DNA from: Spirochaetia bacterium
GTDB taxonomy: Bacteria; Spirochaetota; Leptospiria; Leptospirales; Leptonemataceae
Reading direction: 5' to 3'
Assembly (NCBI GenBank): GCA_021413825.1
Contig: JAIOPQ010000012.1
Coordinates: 1 to 64,000 of the forward strand
Length of the DNA: 64,000 nucleotides
Part shown: positions 1-8,894 of the stretch, piece after piece
Position numbering within the stretch: position 1 is the stretch's first letter
How the letters are laid out: every line of letters starts with the position of its first letter
Made by a program: the position numbers and the translations under genes
Notes under the pieces: generated by a model
Told to the model about the DNA's origin: nothing
What the model saw: only the letters and a program-made list of their open reading frames with translations
The model's database searches: none

Positions 1-195
1 CGAAATTCAGTAGTTCGCGAACAGCAATTGAAGCGCATTGAACAAATCATGAGCAAATCAGCGGAAACGTTGGCATTAAAAAATGGTACAAAAGTGCGCG
101 GTGTCATCATTCAGGTTGGGCAGGATTATATGGTACTTACACCGGAAGGGACACAGACGTTTGCTGAATCGCAGGTAAGTGGAATGGAGTTTTAA
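1..195 (+). CDS. C-terminal fragment of an unidentified protein (cut by window edge)
   Basis: An open frame runs from base 1 to a TAA at 193-195 and encodes about 64 residues. The first half is charged and helical (RNSVVREQQLKRIEQIMSKS). The second half has the pattern of short beta repeats found at the ends of envelope proteins (LKNGTKVRGVIIQVGQDYMV, then an LTPEGTQTFAESQVSGMEF tail), in which a KNG-x-x-x-x-G unit is followed by a short turn and a final hydrophobic strand. Similar tails occur in FecR-like and other spirochaete envelope proteins. The function cannot be stated from this fragment. Confidence 0.6.
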   Translation, partial: RNSVVREQQLKRIEQIMSKSAETLALKNGTKVRGVIIQVGQDYMVLTPEGTQTFAESQVSGMEF

Positions 196-206
196 GCTCA
201 GCAGCC

Positions 207-1031
207 TTACGATTCCACGCCGTGTACAAGACGAGGACGTTCGACCTTACCATCTTTGCGCATTTCAAAATGCAAATGTGGACCGGTCGAGCGTCCAGTT
301 GAACCTACCTTACCTATTTCTTCCCCGGCCTTAACGCGGTCGTTCAGCTTAATGGAAAAACTTTTCAGGTGTCCATACAGTGTTTTGTATCCATGACCGT
401 GATCAATGACGACTAACGTTCCGTATCCACCCAGAGTCCCTGCGAATTTGATGATTCCGGATCTACTTGCATTGACGGATGTTCCTTCCGGAGCCGCCAG
501 GTCAAGTCCACCATGGAACGTTTGCTTGCTCGAAAGCGGATCGACGCGCGACCCAAAGCCAGATGTAAGAATGAAGTTTTTCAGCGGATAGACAAAATCG
601 TCTCCACGAAACAGTTTGCGCTCCTCTGGATGAAACTTTCTGCCTGGATAGAAGTACAAACCAAGCTCGGAAATGAAAATTGCACCGGGACCTTCAGATT
701 CGGTAAAGAGTCCACGCGCATTGGGAATCAGAATGGAATCTCCCGGACCAATCTCTGCTGCAGAAATCAATCGATTGAGTGAAGCCAGAGTATCCGGGTC
801 TTGATGGGCGCTGGTTACAACCCGAAAGAAGTTGTCGTTCTTTGTAAGGGAATACCTGACAAATCGGAGGGGCGTTGCAAGGCCACCTCCTCGCGCATGA
901 GCCTTTAGATTGGAGGCTATTTCTGTGCGCAGCTGCGATAGCGGCTCGCCCACGCGGAGACTGATCAGCCGCACTTCGTTTGCCTGGACGGAAAATCCGA
1001 GGAATAGAGCCACAATGAATCCGAACCGCAC
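207..1031 (-). CDS. M23-family zinc metallopeptidase with LysM-like domain
   Basis: A probable periplasmic peptidoglycan endopeptidase or amidase activator of 274 residues. Residues 1-17 look like a signal peptide. A LysM-like segment (about 58-105) contains LTKNDNFFRV and GDSILIPN. The LytM/M23 domain covers about 150-265. Zinc ligands are visible as H173 and D177 in HGGLDLA and H254 in HLHFE; H221 in YGHL and H252 match the catalytic histidines, so the enzyme should be active. The start codon overlaps the divergent CPBP gene start by 17 nt, so the two promoters must lie inside each other's coding sequence. LysM plus M23 is the usual architecture of cell-wall hydrolases of the NlpD/LytM type. 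Confidence 0.9.
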   Translation of the reverse strand: MRFGFIVALFLGFSVQANEVRLISLRVGEPLSQLRTEIASNLKAHARGGGLATPLRFVRYSLTKNDNFFRVVTSAHQDPDTLASLNRLISAAEIGPGDSILIPNARGLFTESEGPGAIFISELGLYFYPGRKFHPEERKLFRGDDFVYPLKNFILTSGFGSRVDPLSSKQTFHGGLDLAAPEGTSVNASRSGIIKFAGTLGGYGTLVVIDHGHGYKTLYGHLKSFSIKLNDRVKAGEEIGKVGSTGRSTGPHLHFEMRKDGKVERPRLVHGVES

Positions 1032-1686
1032 ATTTAAATATCGATCCCCAAGGCAGAAATGTGATCTTTTTTGGTCCGTGCTCTGGCCCTCTTTGCTCGG
1101 AATTGCGATTTTTCTAACCCATGCGCTGCTCTATGCATTCACAGCGCAGCAGTTGCAGACGTATCCAAATGCATTCCTGCTGGAAAAACTGGCCTATGGA
1201 GCCCTGGCGGTCCTCGCGTATGGCTTCTATCGACAATCTGCCAGGGCCCTTACCCTGCCTGAAGTTGCGCCCACAAACAACCGTCCAGGGGAATCCATTC
1301 TGGCTGCCCTCCTGGCAGCGCTCTGTCTTTACGGAGTCTTGCGCGCATTCTTGATGCTCGTCGGTGCAGCAAATACTATTGAACGACCTGGAAGTTCTGG
1401 CGCCGCTTTACCCTTTGCATTACTAATCTCAGGCCTGCTTACACCTGCCGCAGAAGAGCTACTGTATCGCGCCGGGTTGTTTCAATTCCTCAGCCGCTCT
1501 ATTTCTAGAAGCATGGCTTTGATACTTTCTACGTTCTGCTTTGCTATCGTGCATCCAATTGCATCCGCGCCTTTCATGGTTTTATGCGGTCTGGTCTTTG
1601 GAGTTTTGTACTGGCGCTACGGGCTTATCCCATCGATTCTGGCTCATGTAGTTTACAACCTGCTGATCTTATTATCAGCAGGATAG
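1015..1686 (+). CDS. CPBP-family intramembrane metalloprotease
   Basis: A polytopic membrane protein of about 223 residues of the CPBP (CAAX protease and bacteriocin-processing, Rce1-like) family. All three signature motifs are visible: EELLYR (EExxxR), FAIVHP (FxxxH) and HVVYN (HxxxN), each inside or next to hydrophobic helices. The ATG at 1015 is preferred because the longer frame from 910 would run 35 codons through the opposite gene and adds a charged, non-membrane tail. The substrate is unknown. It is followed after 3 nt by the next gene, so it probably leads a short operon running to 3541. Confidence 0.85.
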   Translation: MNPNRTFKYRSPRQKCDLFWSVLWPSLLGIAIFLTHALLYAFTAQQLQTYPNAFLLEKLAYGALAVLAYGFYRQSARALTLPEVAPTNNRPGESILAALLAALCLYGVLRAFLMLVGAANTIERPGSSGAALPFALLISGLLTPAAEELLYRAGLFQFLSRSISRSMALILSTFCFAIVHPIASAPFMVLCGLVFGVLYWRYGLIPSILAHVVYNLLILLSAG

Positions 1687-1689
1687 CTT

Positions 1690-2406
1690 ATGATCCAGCA
1701 TTTCAGATTCCTCATCGCATTTCTTGTTCTCATCATTGCCACTAATCTCCAGGCTGAGATGAATCGCGCGTTCGAGGCTGCAATTCCTCTAGACCAGCTT
1801 CGCGGTAAGCTCACAGGCGTACTCGACAAGATCGATCGCGAAGGATATGAGATGGAACCTGAGTCTCAAGGGTTCGCATATGCCTATTACAATCTTCGCA
1901 CTTCGCCCTTTACATATCGCATGTATGCAACAACTGTTAGCGAAAAACAGCCTGTGCCAATTCTGCGCGTGGAAGGAAGATCAGGTGACGTGCTCACATT
2001 TTCCAGAATCCTCCAGATAGAAGGGATCGTGCGCGCGGAATCTCCCGTGATGCCCAATGGAGAAACAATTGCCTTTGGCCCACTTGAACACAAATCGCAC
2101 ATACTCGGACAATCGCTAAACCTGGTTGCACCGTGGCTTGGAGTGTTGCATTCGTCGTACGGATCACCTCGACTTACTACAGGCCAAACGGTTTTCAGAT
2201 TTTCAATGTACTTTGGCGCCGATGCTTTGTTGGTCTGGGCTGGTGGCACAAACTGGTTTCGCAATCGCTGGAATCCCGGAAGATACGGGGGCAATATCGC
2301 TGCAGCCCTTGCAATTCCCCGGATCGTAGGCGCGGTGCAATCTGCTAATCTGGTGCGCGGGCATAACCGATTGGTTGAATTAAAATATACTTTCCCTGTT
2401 CATTGA
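1690..2406 (+). CDS. Exported protein of unknown function
   Basis: A 238-residue protein with an N-terminal signal peptide (about residues 1-22, ending LQA). I do not recognise the family. The mature part is mixed alpha/beta with many aromatic residues and few Cys. Its genetic setting, 3 nt after a CPBP protease and sharing its TGA with the TTG start of a TonB-like gene, suggests co-translation with envelope proteins and a periplasmic or outer-membrane location. Confidence 0.6.
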   Translation: MIQHFRFLIAFLVLIIATNLQAEMNRAFEAAIPLDQLRGKLTGVLDKIDREGYEMEPESQGFAYAYYNLRTSPFTYRMYATTVSEKQPVPILRVEGRSGDVLTFSRILQIEGIVRAESPVMPNGETIAFGPLEHKSHILGQSLNLVAPWLGVLHSSYGSPRLTTGQTVFRFSMYFGADALLVWAGGTNWFRNRWNPGRYGGNIAAALAIPRIVGAVQSANLVRGHNRLVELKYTFPVH

Positions 2407-2879
2407 CACTCACACGCGCTCTCTTACTCAGTTCTTTCATTCACTTCCTGGTTTTTGCTATTGCATGGTTTGATCGGCGATTTACTCAACTTGAGATTGA
2501 TTCCAGGCAAGGCTTTGCTGTTCAAATCCTCTCGAGCGGAGACGGAGATTCTCCGGGGCCCGCGACTGGAGAATCAGGAACTGAGGCAAAGACTGGCCGG
2601 GGAGTCGCTTCCCTACCTGGCGGGCTGTTTACAGGATCCCTTTCTGAATTGCAAAGGTCGATTCACTATCCTGAGGAAGCACAGGCCATGCAAATGGAAG
2701 GAACCGTACACATTGAAGTAACCATAGGCAATGGCGGAAGCGTGGTTGCTGCGCGCGTTACGCAGAGCAGTGGTCACAGAATTCTAGACGAAGCAGCCAT
2801 GACAGGTGTAAAACAATGGACCTTCAGTGATCGAGACTCCGGAATGCTTGTGATCCCATTTCGTTTCAGGTTACAATGA
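2403..2879 (+). CDS. TonB C-terminal domain protein
   Basis: A 158-residue inner-membrane protein with one N-terminal helix (ALLLSSFIHFLVFAIAW), a glycine- and serine-rich linker (about 45-75) and a TonB C-terminal domain (about 80-158). The domain shows IHYPEEAQAMQMEGTVHIEV and the VTQSSGHRILDEAAM pattern typical of TonB. The start is a TTG overlapping the TGA of the previous gene, which suggests translational coupling. It would transmit proton-motive force to outer-membrane receptors if ExbBD partners exist, but none are in this window. It may instead be a structural TonB-like paralogue. Confidence 0.82.
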   Translation: MTLTRALLLSSFIHFLVFAIAWFDRRFTQLEIDSRQGFAVQILSSGDGDSPGPATGESGTEAKTGRGVASLPGGLFTGSLSELQRSIHYPEEAQAMQMEGTVHIEVTIGNGGSVVAARVTQSSGHRILDEAAMTGVKQWTFSDRDSGMLVIPFRFRLQ

Positions 2880-3541
2880 ATATAGCAGATCGTATAATTT
2901 ATGAAGACAATCACCTTCTTGTAATTGATAAACCTGCAGGAATCTTATCGCAGGCTGACGGAACCAAGCGTGACGATGTACTAACTCTCTGCAAAGCATA
3001 CATAAGAGAAAAATACAAAAAGCCCGGCGACGTCTTCCTCGGATTGGTTCATAGACTTGATTTTGAAGTAAGCGGTGTTATGGTAATAGCGCGGACTAGC
3101 AAGGCAGCCGCAAGACTATCGGAGCAGTTCCGAAATCGAACTGTGCAGAAATTCTATGAAGCTGTCATTCAGGGAAAGATGGACCCTCCACGCGGAAGGC
3201 TTGAAATTCTCATGCGAAAAGACGAAGGACGACGATTAGCCCGAACCGCAGAAGAAGATGACTACGATGCTAAACCGGCGAGTCTGAGCTACCGCACCTT
3301 GCAGAAATACGGACAGCGCTCATTGATTGAAATTGAGCTCGAAAGCGGCAGATTTCATCAAATTCGTTTTCAATTCAGCGAAGACGGCCACCCAATCGTA
3401 GGAGATACCAGGTATGGAGGCTCTCCAGCGCGCAGCGGCCTTGCATTGCGCGCAGTACGACTGGTCCTGGACCATCCCACCCTGAAGGATTCCATGACAT
3501 TTGAAACAGGGGAAGCCTGGGAAGAAAGCGCACTACAGTAA
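2876..3541 (+). CDS. RluA-family pseudouridine synthase
   Basis: A 221-residue pseudouridine synthase. The catalytic Asp lies in HRLDFEVSG, the RluA-type HRLDxxTSG motif in which Thr is replaced by Val. Other family patches are LLVIDKPAGI near the N terminus and GRFHQIRFQF and GDTRYGG further on. There is no S4 RNA-binding domain, so it belongs to the short RluA/RluC-like group; the target could be rRNA or tRNA. The ATG overlaps the TonB-like stop (ATGA), placing it last in the operon. Confidence 0.88.
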   Translation: MNIADRIIYEDNHLLVIDKPAGILSQADGTKRDDVLTLCKAYIREKYKKPGDVFLGLVHRLDFEVSGVMVIARTSKAAARLSEQFRNRTVQKFYEAVIQGKMDPPRGRLEILMRKDEGRRLARTAEEDDYDAKPASLSYRTLQKYGQRSLIEIELESGRFHQIRFQFSEDGHPIVGDTRYGGSPARSGLALRAVRLVLDHPTLKDSMTFETGEAWEESALQ

Positions 3542-3562
3542 CTGCATAAACCAGCATTGCAT

Positions 3563-3588
3563 AAAAAAACCCGGCACGCGCCGGGTTT
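3563..3588 (-). terminator. Rho-independent terminator for the acyl-CoA dehydrogenase gene
   Basis: A 9-bp perfect stem (AAACCCGGC / GCCGGGTTT) with a 4-nt loop follows the leftward dehydrogenase gene. The A-run at 3563-3569 becomes a U-run on the minus strand. On the plus strand it may also slow transcription from the pseudouridine synthase gene. Confidence 0.85.
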
Positions 3589-3624
3589 AGTCCACGGCAG
3601 CTAAACCGCCGAATCACTACTCAA

Positions 3625-4806
3625 TTAGCCGCGAGATTTTGAGGCAGCTTCTTTGATGAGCCCTGCTGCAATCTCATTCTTTTGAATTTGGCTGGTCCCT
3701 TCGTAGATTTGAAGGATTTTAGCATCTCTGAAGTATTTCTCAACAGGATACTCTTTTGTATAACCATATCCACCGTAGATTTGAACAGCATCGGTTGCGA
3801 TCGCCATTGCAGAATCGGCAGCAAAACATTTTGCCATTGCCGAGAATTTCGCAGTGTCCTTATGACCAATTTCAGCCAGTGCAGCGGCCTTGTAAGTCAG
3901 CAGGCGCGACGCTTCAATACGAATCGCCATGTCGGCCAGCATGTGTTGAATTGCCTGGAAGGTTGCAATCTTTACGCCGAACTGTTCGCGCTCACGGGCA
4001 TACTGAACTGCGCAATCAAATGCTCCTTGACCGGTTCCGACTGCTTGCGCTGCAACCGCTGGTCTGGAAAGGTTCAGAGTTTTAAGTGCGTGAAGGAATC
4101 CGTTGTTTTCTTTTCCGCTGATGATATTCTCAGCGGGAACTTCGCAATCTTCAAAAATCAGCTGACGAGTTTCTGAACAACGAATCCCGAGTTTGTCTTC
4201 TTTCTTTCCAAATGAAAACCCTTTCCATCCCTTCTCAACGATGAAGCAGGACATCCCACGAGGACCGCGGTCTTTTGCAGTTAGAGCAAAGACCGTATAG
4301 ACATCAGCCTGGCCCGCTCCGGAGATCCACTGCTTGGTTCCATTCAGAATGTATTTGTCGCCTTTCTTTACTGCAGTTGTAGAGAGCGCAGGAACGTCTG
4401 ATCCAGCGCCTGGTTCGGTTAAGCCGAACGCTGCAACTTTCTCGCCGGAAGCAAGAAGGGGTAACCATTTCTTTTTTTGTTCTTCCGTGCCGCCAACTTC
4501 AATGGGCAGGGCACCTAATTTAGTAGCAAGGAATGCTGTCCCAACACCCAGACAGCCGTATGCAATTTCCTCAGATAGAATGATGTTACCCATCATTCCC
4601 ATGCCGAGCCCGCCATATTCTTCAGGAAAGAGTGCCTGGAAAATTCCAGCTTCTCGGAACTTCTCAAGTACGCGCCGCGGGTACTCGTTTTTTTCATCCA
4701 GCTCCATACGAGCCGGTACAACTTCATTTTTTACGACTTCACGAACAAGATCACGCAACTGTAACTGATCTTCGGTGAGTCCAAGGGAAAGGGTAGGTTC
4801 TGACAT
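3625..4806 (-). CDS. Acyl-CoA dehydrogenase
   Basis: A 393-residue FAD-dependent acyl-CoA dehydrogenase for beta-oxidation or branched-chain acyl-CoA breakdown. The family signatures are present: FGLTEPGAGSD in the middle domain, YGGYGYTKEYPVEKYFRDAK, and the catalytic glutamate in QIYEGTSQIQ, placed as in short-chain and butyryl-type enzymes. Length is normal. The gene stands alone, with its own terminator, so its electron-transfer flavoprotein partners must be encoded elsewhere. Exact chain-length specificity cannot be read from the sequence. Confidence 0.93.
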   Translation of the reverse strand: MSEPTLSLGLTEDQLQLRDLVREVVKNEVVPARMELDEKNEYPRRVLEKFREAGIFQALFPEEYGGLGMGMMGNIILSEEIAYGCLGVGTAFLATKLGALPIEVGGTEEQKKKWLPLLASGEKVAAFGLTEPGAGSDVPALSTTAVKKGDKYILNGTKQWISGAGQADVYTVFALTAKDRGPRGMSCFIVEKGWKGFSFGKKEDKLGIRCSETRQLIFEDCEVPAENIISGKENNGFLHALKTLNLSRPAVAAQAVGTGQGAFDCAVQYAREREQFGVKIATFQAIQHMLADMAIRIEASRLLTYKAAALAEIGHKDTAKFSAMAKCFAADSAMAIATDAVQIYGGYGYTKEYPVEKYFRDAKILQIYEGTSQIQKNEIAAGLIKEAASKSRG

Positions 4807-4882
4807 AGTTTTACCTTTTTTTTCTCTGCGATTTCTTGGGCCAGAAGATTTTAGCGATTATCCCCGCGACCGCCCACATAGG

Positions 4883-6187
4883 CTACTTTGCTTCTGTCGG
4901 AGTCAGGCGCACCACTCTAAACTGGACCAGCTTCTGCCTTACTCGCTTTACCAGCTCGAACTGCACAGATTCCGCAATCATCTTTTCTCCCACTTCGGGA
5001 AAGCGACCCGCCTGGTTGATTAGAAAACCGGCAACACTTGTATAGGCTTCAGATTCTTCCAGTCCGATCTGGAAGTATTCGTTGAAATCCGGGATAGAGC
5101 AGCTGCCCGGGACCAGGTAACTTCCATCTGGCAGCGACTCAATGCCCTGGGTGGACTGTTCGGTTACTTCTTCAATTTCGCCCACAATCTCTTCTAGAAT
5201 GTCTTCCATTGTCAAAAGCCCAGACGTGCCCCCGTACTCGTCGACAACTATGGCCATGTGAGTTTTTCTCTTCTGCATTTCTTTGAGAATGTTGCCTATC
5301 TTCATGCTTTCTGGTACAAAGAAGGCCGGTCTGGCCAGACTGGTAAGGGTAAACCGATCCCCGCGAGATCTGGCCTTCATCAAATCCTTCATATGCAAGA
5401 TTCCAACAATGTTGTCCAGGTTCTCCATAAACACTGGGATGCGGCTGTGGAATTGATCCAATATTTGCGTGTCCTCAGGAGAAGCCGTGACTTCAATAGC
5501 ACGAATCTCAACACGCGGAATCATAACTTCGCGGGCTACTGTGTCCTTGAACTCAAGTACGTTTTCAATAATTTCATGTTCACTGTGCAAGATACTGCCA
5601 GACTTCACTCCTTCTTCTAACAGCTGCAAAATCTCTTCTGGAAGGAGCTTGGTTTCGCTGAAACTTGTTCTATCCTTTAAAGGCCTGAGAACCAGGTTAC
5701 TGGCCCAAGTGGAAATAGCGATAAATACCACAAGAATCTTTGAAAACCAGTAGAGCGGATAGGCAGCGTTCAATGCAAAGCGTTCCGCATAACGGTGCCC
5801 AATCGACTTTGGAACCAGATCGCCAAAGACCAGCAGGAAAAACGAAAATAATAGAATTAGAAAACCAAGACTGATCTGCGGGCCAAGGCCAGCTAACCAG
5901 GGAATTGGTAGGATCAATCTTTCTACCAGGGGTGTAAGCTGTTCTGCGTATTGCTGGCCACCGTATACGGAGAGAATGGTTCCAGCAAAGGTGATACCTA
6001 CCTGAACGGTTGCAAAGAATCGTTCTGGATTGGCCTGAAGGGTCTGGACCAGTTTAGCCCGGTTATCCCCATCTTCCATAAGAACCTTGACCTGCGCCTT
6101 TCTTAGTGAGATAATGGCAATCTCACTTCCAGCGAAGAATCCCTGCAATAATAGCAAAAACAATATGATTAGTACGTCAAAGAACAT
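4883..6187 (-). CDS. CNNM / CBS-pair / CorC-domain membrane protein (TlyC-like)
   Basis: A 434-residue protein. An N-terminal DUF21 (CNNM) transmembrane domain (about 1-185) contains LLQGFFAGSEIAIIS. A pair of CBS motifs follows (about 205-340), seen as REVMIPRVEIRAIE, RIPVFMENLDNIVGILH and MAIVVDEYGGTSGLLTMEDI. A CorC_HlyC transporter-associated domain (about 350-430) closes the protein. The family is linked to Mg2+ or Co2+ efflux and is often annotated as hemolysin TlyC; a haemolytic role should not be assumed. It is divergent from map across 129 bp, which must contain both promoters. Confidence 0.9.
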   Translation of the reverse strand: MFFDVLIILFLLLLQGFFAGSEIAIISLRKAQVKVLMEDGDNRAKLVQTLQANPERFFATVQVGITFAGTILSVYGGQQYAEQLTPLVERLILPIPWLAGLGPQISLGFLILLFSFFLLVFGDLVPKSIGHRYAERFALNAAYPLYWFSKILVVFIAISTWASNLVLRPLKDRTSFSETKLLPEEILQLLEEGVKSGSILHSEHEIIENVLEFKDTVAREVMIPRVEIRAIEVTASPEDTQILDQFHSRIPVFMENLDNIVGILHMKDLMKARSRGDRFTLTSLARPAFFVPESMKIGNILKEMQKRKTHMAIVVDEYGGTSGLLTMEDILEEIVGEIEEVTEQSTQGIESLPDGSYLVPGSCSIPDFNEYFQIGLEESEAYTSVAGFLINQAGRFPEVGEKMIAESVQFELVKRVRQKLVQFRVVRLTPTEAK

Positions 6188-6316
6188 GGAATCAAAGGTG
6201 GGCAGCGCCAGTCAAATGGAGGCGGCCAAGATTTTGCGCTCGGGGAACGATAATGAGGACAATGCCGGACGGGGTCTGTCTCCGCCAGCTTTTTTTCGGT
6301 AAAATTTGAACAGCGT

Positions 6317-7069
6317 ATGATACACGTTAAGAGCAAGATTGAGATTCAAAAGATGCGTGATGCCGGGAAACTGGCTGCGGACGTGCTAAATGAAACGGGA
6401 AGACTCGTCAGGGCCGGCGTAACCACGCTGGAATTAAACGATTTCGCACATCGTTACACAATCAAGCACGGCGCGGAAAGCGCTCCTTTGAATTACAAGG
6501 GATTTCCAAAGAGCATATGCACGTCGGTTAATAACGTAGTATGCCATGGAATACCTAAAAAGAGCGATGTACTCAAAGACGGTGATATCATCAATATCGA
6601 CATAACGGTAAAACTTGCCGGTTTTCACGGCGACACATCGCGCACATTCTCTGTTGGTGAGATTTCTACAGAAGCAAGAAAACTCATGGAAGATACTGAG
6701 AAATCCATGTGGGTCGGAATTGAGACCGTTAAACCTGGAAATCGAATCTCTGACATTGGAGATAATATCGATGCTTTCTTAACTCCAAAGGGGTACGGCA
6801 TTGTGCGTGATTTGTGCGGTCACGGAATCGGTCGTATTTTTCATGAAGAACCTCAGGTTCCGCATTATAAGAACAACGGTTCACGCGCATTGATGCGACC
6901 TGGAATGACCTTTACTGTTGAACCAATGGTGAACCGCGGAAGCTGGGAAGTTTACACGGATCCTGCTGATGCCTGGACCGTTTTCACCAAAGACAAATCA
7001 CTCTCTGCGCAATACGAACATACGGTTCTCGTAACAGAAGATAGCTTTGAGGTTCTCACAAAAGCATGA
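6317..7069 (+). CDS. map: Methionine aminopeptidase, type I
   Basis: A 250-residue cytosolic enzyme that removes the N-terminal Met from nascent proteins. The five metal ligands are recognisable: Asp in NIDIT, Asp in GDTSRTF, His in CGHGIGR, Glu in TVEPM and Glu in QYEHTVL. There is no N-terminal SH3-binding extension, so it is a type Ia enzyme. The stop overlaps the start of a small lipoprotein gene (ATGA). Confidence 0.96.
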   Translation: MIHVKSKIEIQKMRDAGKLAADVLNETGRLVRAGVTTLELNDFAHRYTIKHGAESAPLNYKGFPKSICTSVNNVVCHGIPKKSDVLKDGDIINIDITVKLAGFHGDTSRTFSVGEISTEARKLMEDTEKSMWVGIETVKPGNRISDIGDNIDAFLTPKGYGIVRDLCGHGIGRIFHEEPQVPHYKNNGSRALMRPGMTFTVEPMVNRGSWEVYTDPADAWTVFTKDKSLSAQYEHTVLVTEDSFEVLTKA

Positions 7070-7602
7070 GATTCTTTGCAGGGCTGAATATCATTCTGCT
7101 CACGGTTTTCTTTGCTCTGGGTTGTTCGAGTAGCCAGGAAAGACAGCATCCAAATTTTACGAGTGCTGAGCTCAAAGAATTCGGGATTGCAGTTTTTTTT
7201 CCAACTCTGTGGGATCTGAATTTCGATAGCAGACGGCGCCTTCACTTAATCATTCGCGGAGCAACGCCCGAGGGTCTTCGAGCCAGCATGGAATATCGTG
7301 GCATTGCACAAACGCAAGAAGACGTAGATCTATACGCGCAGGGATGGCACAAGGCTATGCCTGCAAACTTCGACGGATTTGCAATCGTGGACCGCCAAAA
7401 GCTTTCAAGCGATAGCGGCGATGTTTATCATTTTGAAGCAACCTTCCGGGAAGGAGAAACTCTTAAACGAGTGATTGGCCGCCTTCGATTTCGCGAAGGG
7501 CGCGTTCATACGATGTACTACATAGCGTCTGACAAAGACTTTCCATCATTTCGCCCTATGGTTGAAGAAATGGACCAGCTGCATCGCTATTTCAAACCCT
7601 GA
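7066..7602 (+). CDS. Lipoprotein of unknown function
   Basis: A 178-residue protein beginning with a type II signal peptide whose lipobox is LGCS (Cys about residue 20). The mature part has the mixed pattern of a small alpha/beta fold (for example YHFEATFREGETLKRVIGRL) and resembles stress- or stability-type envelope lipoproteins. I do not recognise the family. It is translationally coupled to map by a 4-nt overlap, which is probably an operon convenience rather than a functional link. Confidence 0.65.
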   Translation: MRFFAGLNIILLTVFFALGCSSSQERQHPNFTSAELKEFGIAVFFPTLWDLNFDSRRRLHLIIRGATPEGLRASMEYRGIAQTQEDVDLYAQGWHKAMPANFDGFAIVDRQKLSSDSGDVYHFEATFREGETLKRVIGRLRFREGRVHTMYYIASDKDFPSFRPMVEEMDQLHRYFKP

Positions 7603-7630
7603 TTCGCTCCGGCGGTCATCACCTCCTGGA

Positions 7631-7723
7631 CGGAAAGGCGCATGCGACCTGCCCCTCGGCGCGGTGTTCCGAGCCTCGGGCCGTTCATATCCGATTCACT
7701 GCATGGTCGCATGCGCCTTTCCG
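7631..7723. repeat. 93-bp long inverted repeat with perfect 19-bp arms
   Basis: CGGAAAGGCGCATGCGACC at 7631-7649 is repeated exactly as its reverse complement at 7705-7723, leaving a 55-nt loop. The loop has its own pairing potential: GCCC 7651-7654 with GGGC 7678-7681, and CTCGG 7655-7659 with CCGAG 7669-7673. It lies in the 251-bp gap between a lipoprotein gene and tRNA-Arg. No T-run follows, so a simple terminator is unlikely. It could be a structured RNA, a palindromic intergenic element, or a protein-binding cruciform. Confidence 0.75.
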
Positions 7724-7853
7724 TGCGTCTACCGTTGACCTTTTCGCGAATTCTATTCGAAACCAACCCAGGCTGTTGACACCACAAAGTTTTCGGGATG
7801 GATGCCGGTTAATCAGTTGCAGAGGACGCCCTGAAATTCTGGATAGGTCTTCG

Positions 7854-7925
7854 GCGCCTATAGCTCAATGGATAGAGCGCAGGTCTCCGGAACCTGAAAT
7901 CGGGGTTCGAATCCCTGTAGGCGCA
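7854..7925 (+). tRNA. tRNA-Arg (anticodon CCG)
   Basis: A full cloverleaf can be drawn. The 7-bp acceptor stem is GCGCCTA / TAGGCGC with discriminator A at 7925. The D arm is GCTC / GAGC. The anticodon stem CAGGT / ACCTG encloses loop CTCCGGA with anticodon CCG, and the T loop is TTCGAAT. CCA is not encoded, so a CCA-adding enzyme is needed. Confidence 0.95.
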
Positions 7926-7930
7926 AAGCT

Positions 7931-8317
7931 TTGGAAATATTACTTAAATACACAGGTATCTTTCTTGGGGTAATTCTGGCAGGCTGGGGCGTGTTTCACC
8001 AGCTCATCGTTGGGGCTGCCGCCAGCCTAATGAAGCATCCGGATGATAATGAAGGAAAATTGTTTGTCATGAGCTGGGTTGCCCAGGGTGGATTTATGAC
8101 ATTCCTCGGGATCGTTCCCGCGACCATGCTATTCCTGTACGGAATCTCCCCACCTGCAGTCCATACAGTCTTGACTTTGTCAGCCCTGGCGCTCCTGCTT
8201 CTTAGCGGACATGTTTTCCTGACCGGAATCAGCACGCATCTGAAACCTATTCAAATCGGTGCAGTGCTTGAGTTGATCTATGGGGTTTTTCTCGTACTAA
8301 CCCTCAGTCTGACTTAA
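7931..8317 (+). CDS. Small integral membrane protein, unknown function
   Basis: A 128-residue protein with four predicted transmembrane helices (about 6-30, 47-72, 78-98, 104-126). No family recognised. The only usable start that keeps the first helix is a TTG at 7931, just 5 nt after the end of tRNA-Arg and without a clear ribosome-binding site; the next Met (MKHPDD) would remove that helix. The protein may be translated from the processed tail of the tRNA transcript. The start call is weak, the reading frame itself is convincing from its hydrophobic pattern. Confidence 0.6.
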   Translation: MEILLKYTGIFLGVILAGWGVFHQLIVGAAASLMKHPDDNEGKLFVMSWVAQGGFMTFLGIVPATMLFLYGISPPAVHTVLTLSALALLLLSGHVFLTGISTHLKPIQIGAVLELIYGVFLVLTLSLT

Positions 8318-8497
8318 TCTTGTTTACGGGCCGTTTCTGGTGAACCACTCTAAATAAGTCTAATGTCCGGAATAAAATAGAACCCTGAGGGCTCGTTGTC
8401 CGTCTCCTACACAAGAAAAAATCCTGGAGATTCCCGTAAGCGATTTGACACGCCCGGTGAATAGCTCAGGGATCATTTTTTTCTTGGAGGAAAATTA

Positions 8498-8860
8498 ATG
8501 AAAAAGCGAATCTTCGTAGTCGCAACTTTGCTCGCACTTATGTCTACTCCGGCATTCGCCGGTGACAAGTACGGTGCTCTTGCCTATTCTTCAGGCGACG
8601 GCGCATGGGGCTGGTGGGCTGATGCAAATGATCAAGCTTCTGCAAGCCAGAATGCACTTTCTAAGTGCCAGGAACACGGGTCTGGTTGCAAAGTAGTTCT
8701 GGAATTCTGGAACACATGTGCTGCATTCGCAGTAGGACAAGGTGGATACGGCTGGGCTCACAACCCGGATGAAAATGCCGCACAATCCTCGGCTGTGCAA
8801 TATTGCAGCCAGCATGGTACAGATTGCGAAGTAAAAGTCTGGGCTTGCACATCACGCTAA
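8498..8860 (+). CDS. DUF4189-type secreted Cys-rich protein
   Basis: A 120-residue exported protein with a clean signal peptide (1-21, cut after AFA). The mature part has the DUF4189 look: GALAYSSGDGAWGWW near the start, two KCQEHG/YCSQHG repeats and six cysteines, likely forming three disulfides. A strong ribosome-binding site (GGAGG, 8486-8490) lies 7 nt before the ATG. Function of the domain is unknown; it is thought to be extracytoplasmic. The gene is monocistronic, with a good terminator after it. Confidence 0.85.
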   Translation: MKKRIFVVATLLALMSTPAFAGDKYGALAYSSGDGAWGWWADANDQASASQNALSKCQEHGSGCKVVLEFWNTCAAFAVGQGGYGWAHNPDENAAQSSAVQYCSQHGTDCEVKVWACTSR

Positions 8861-8894
8861 TCCGTTGATGTAATTCGACCGGTTAGGTCAAACA

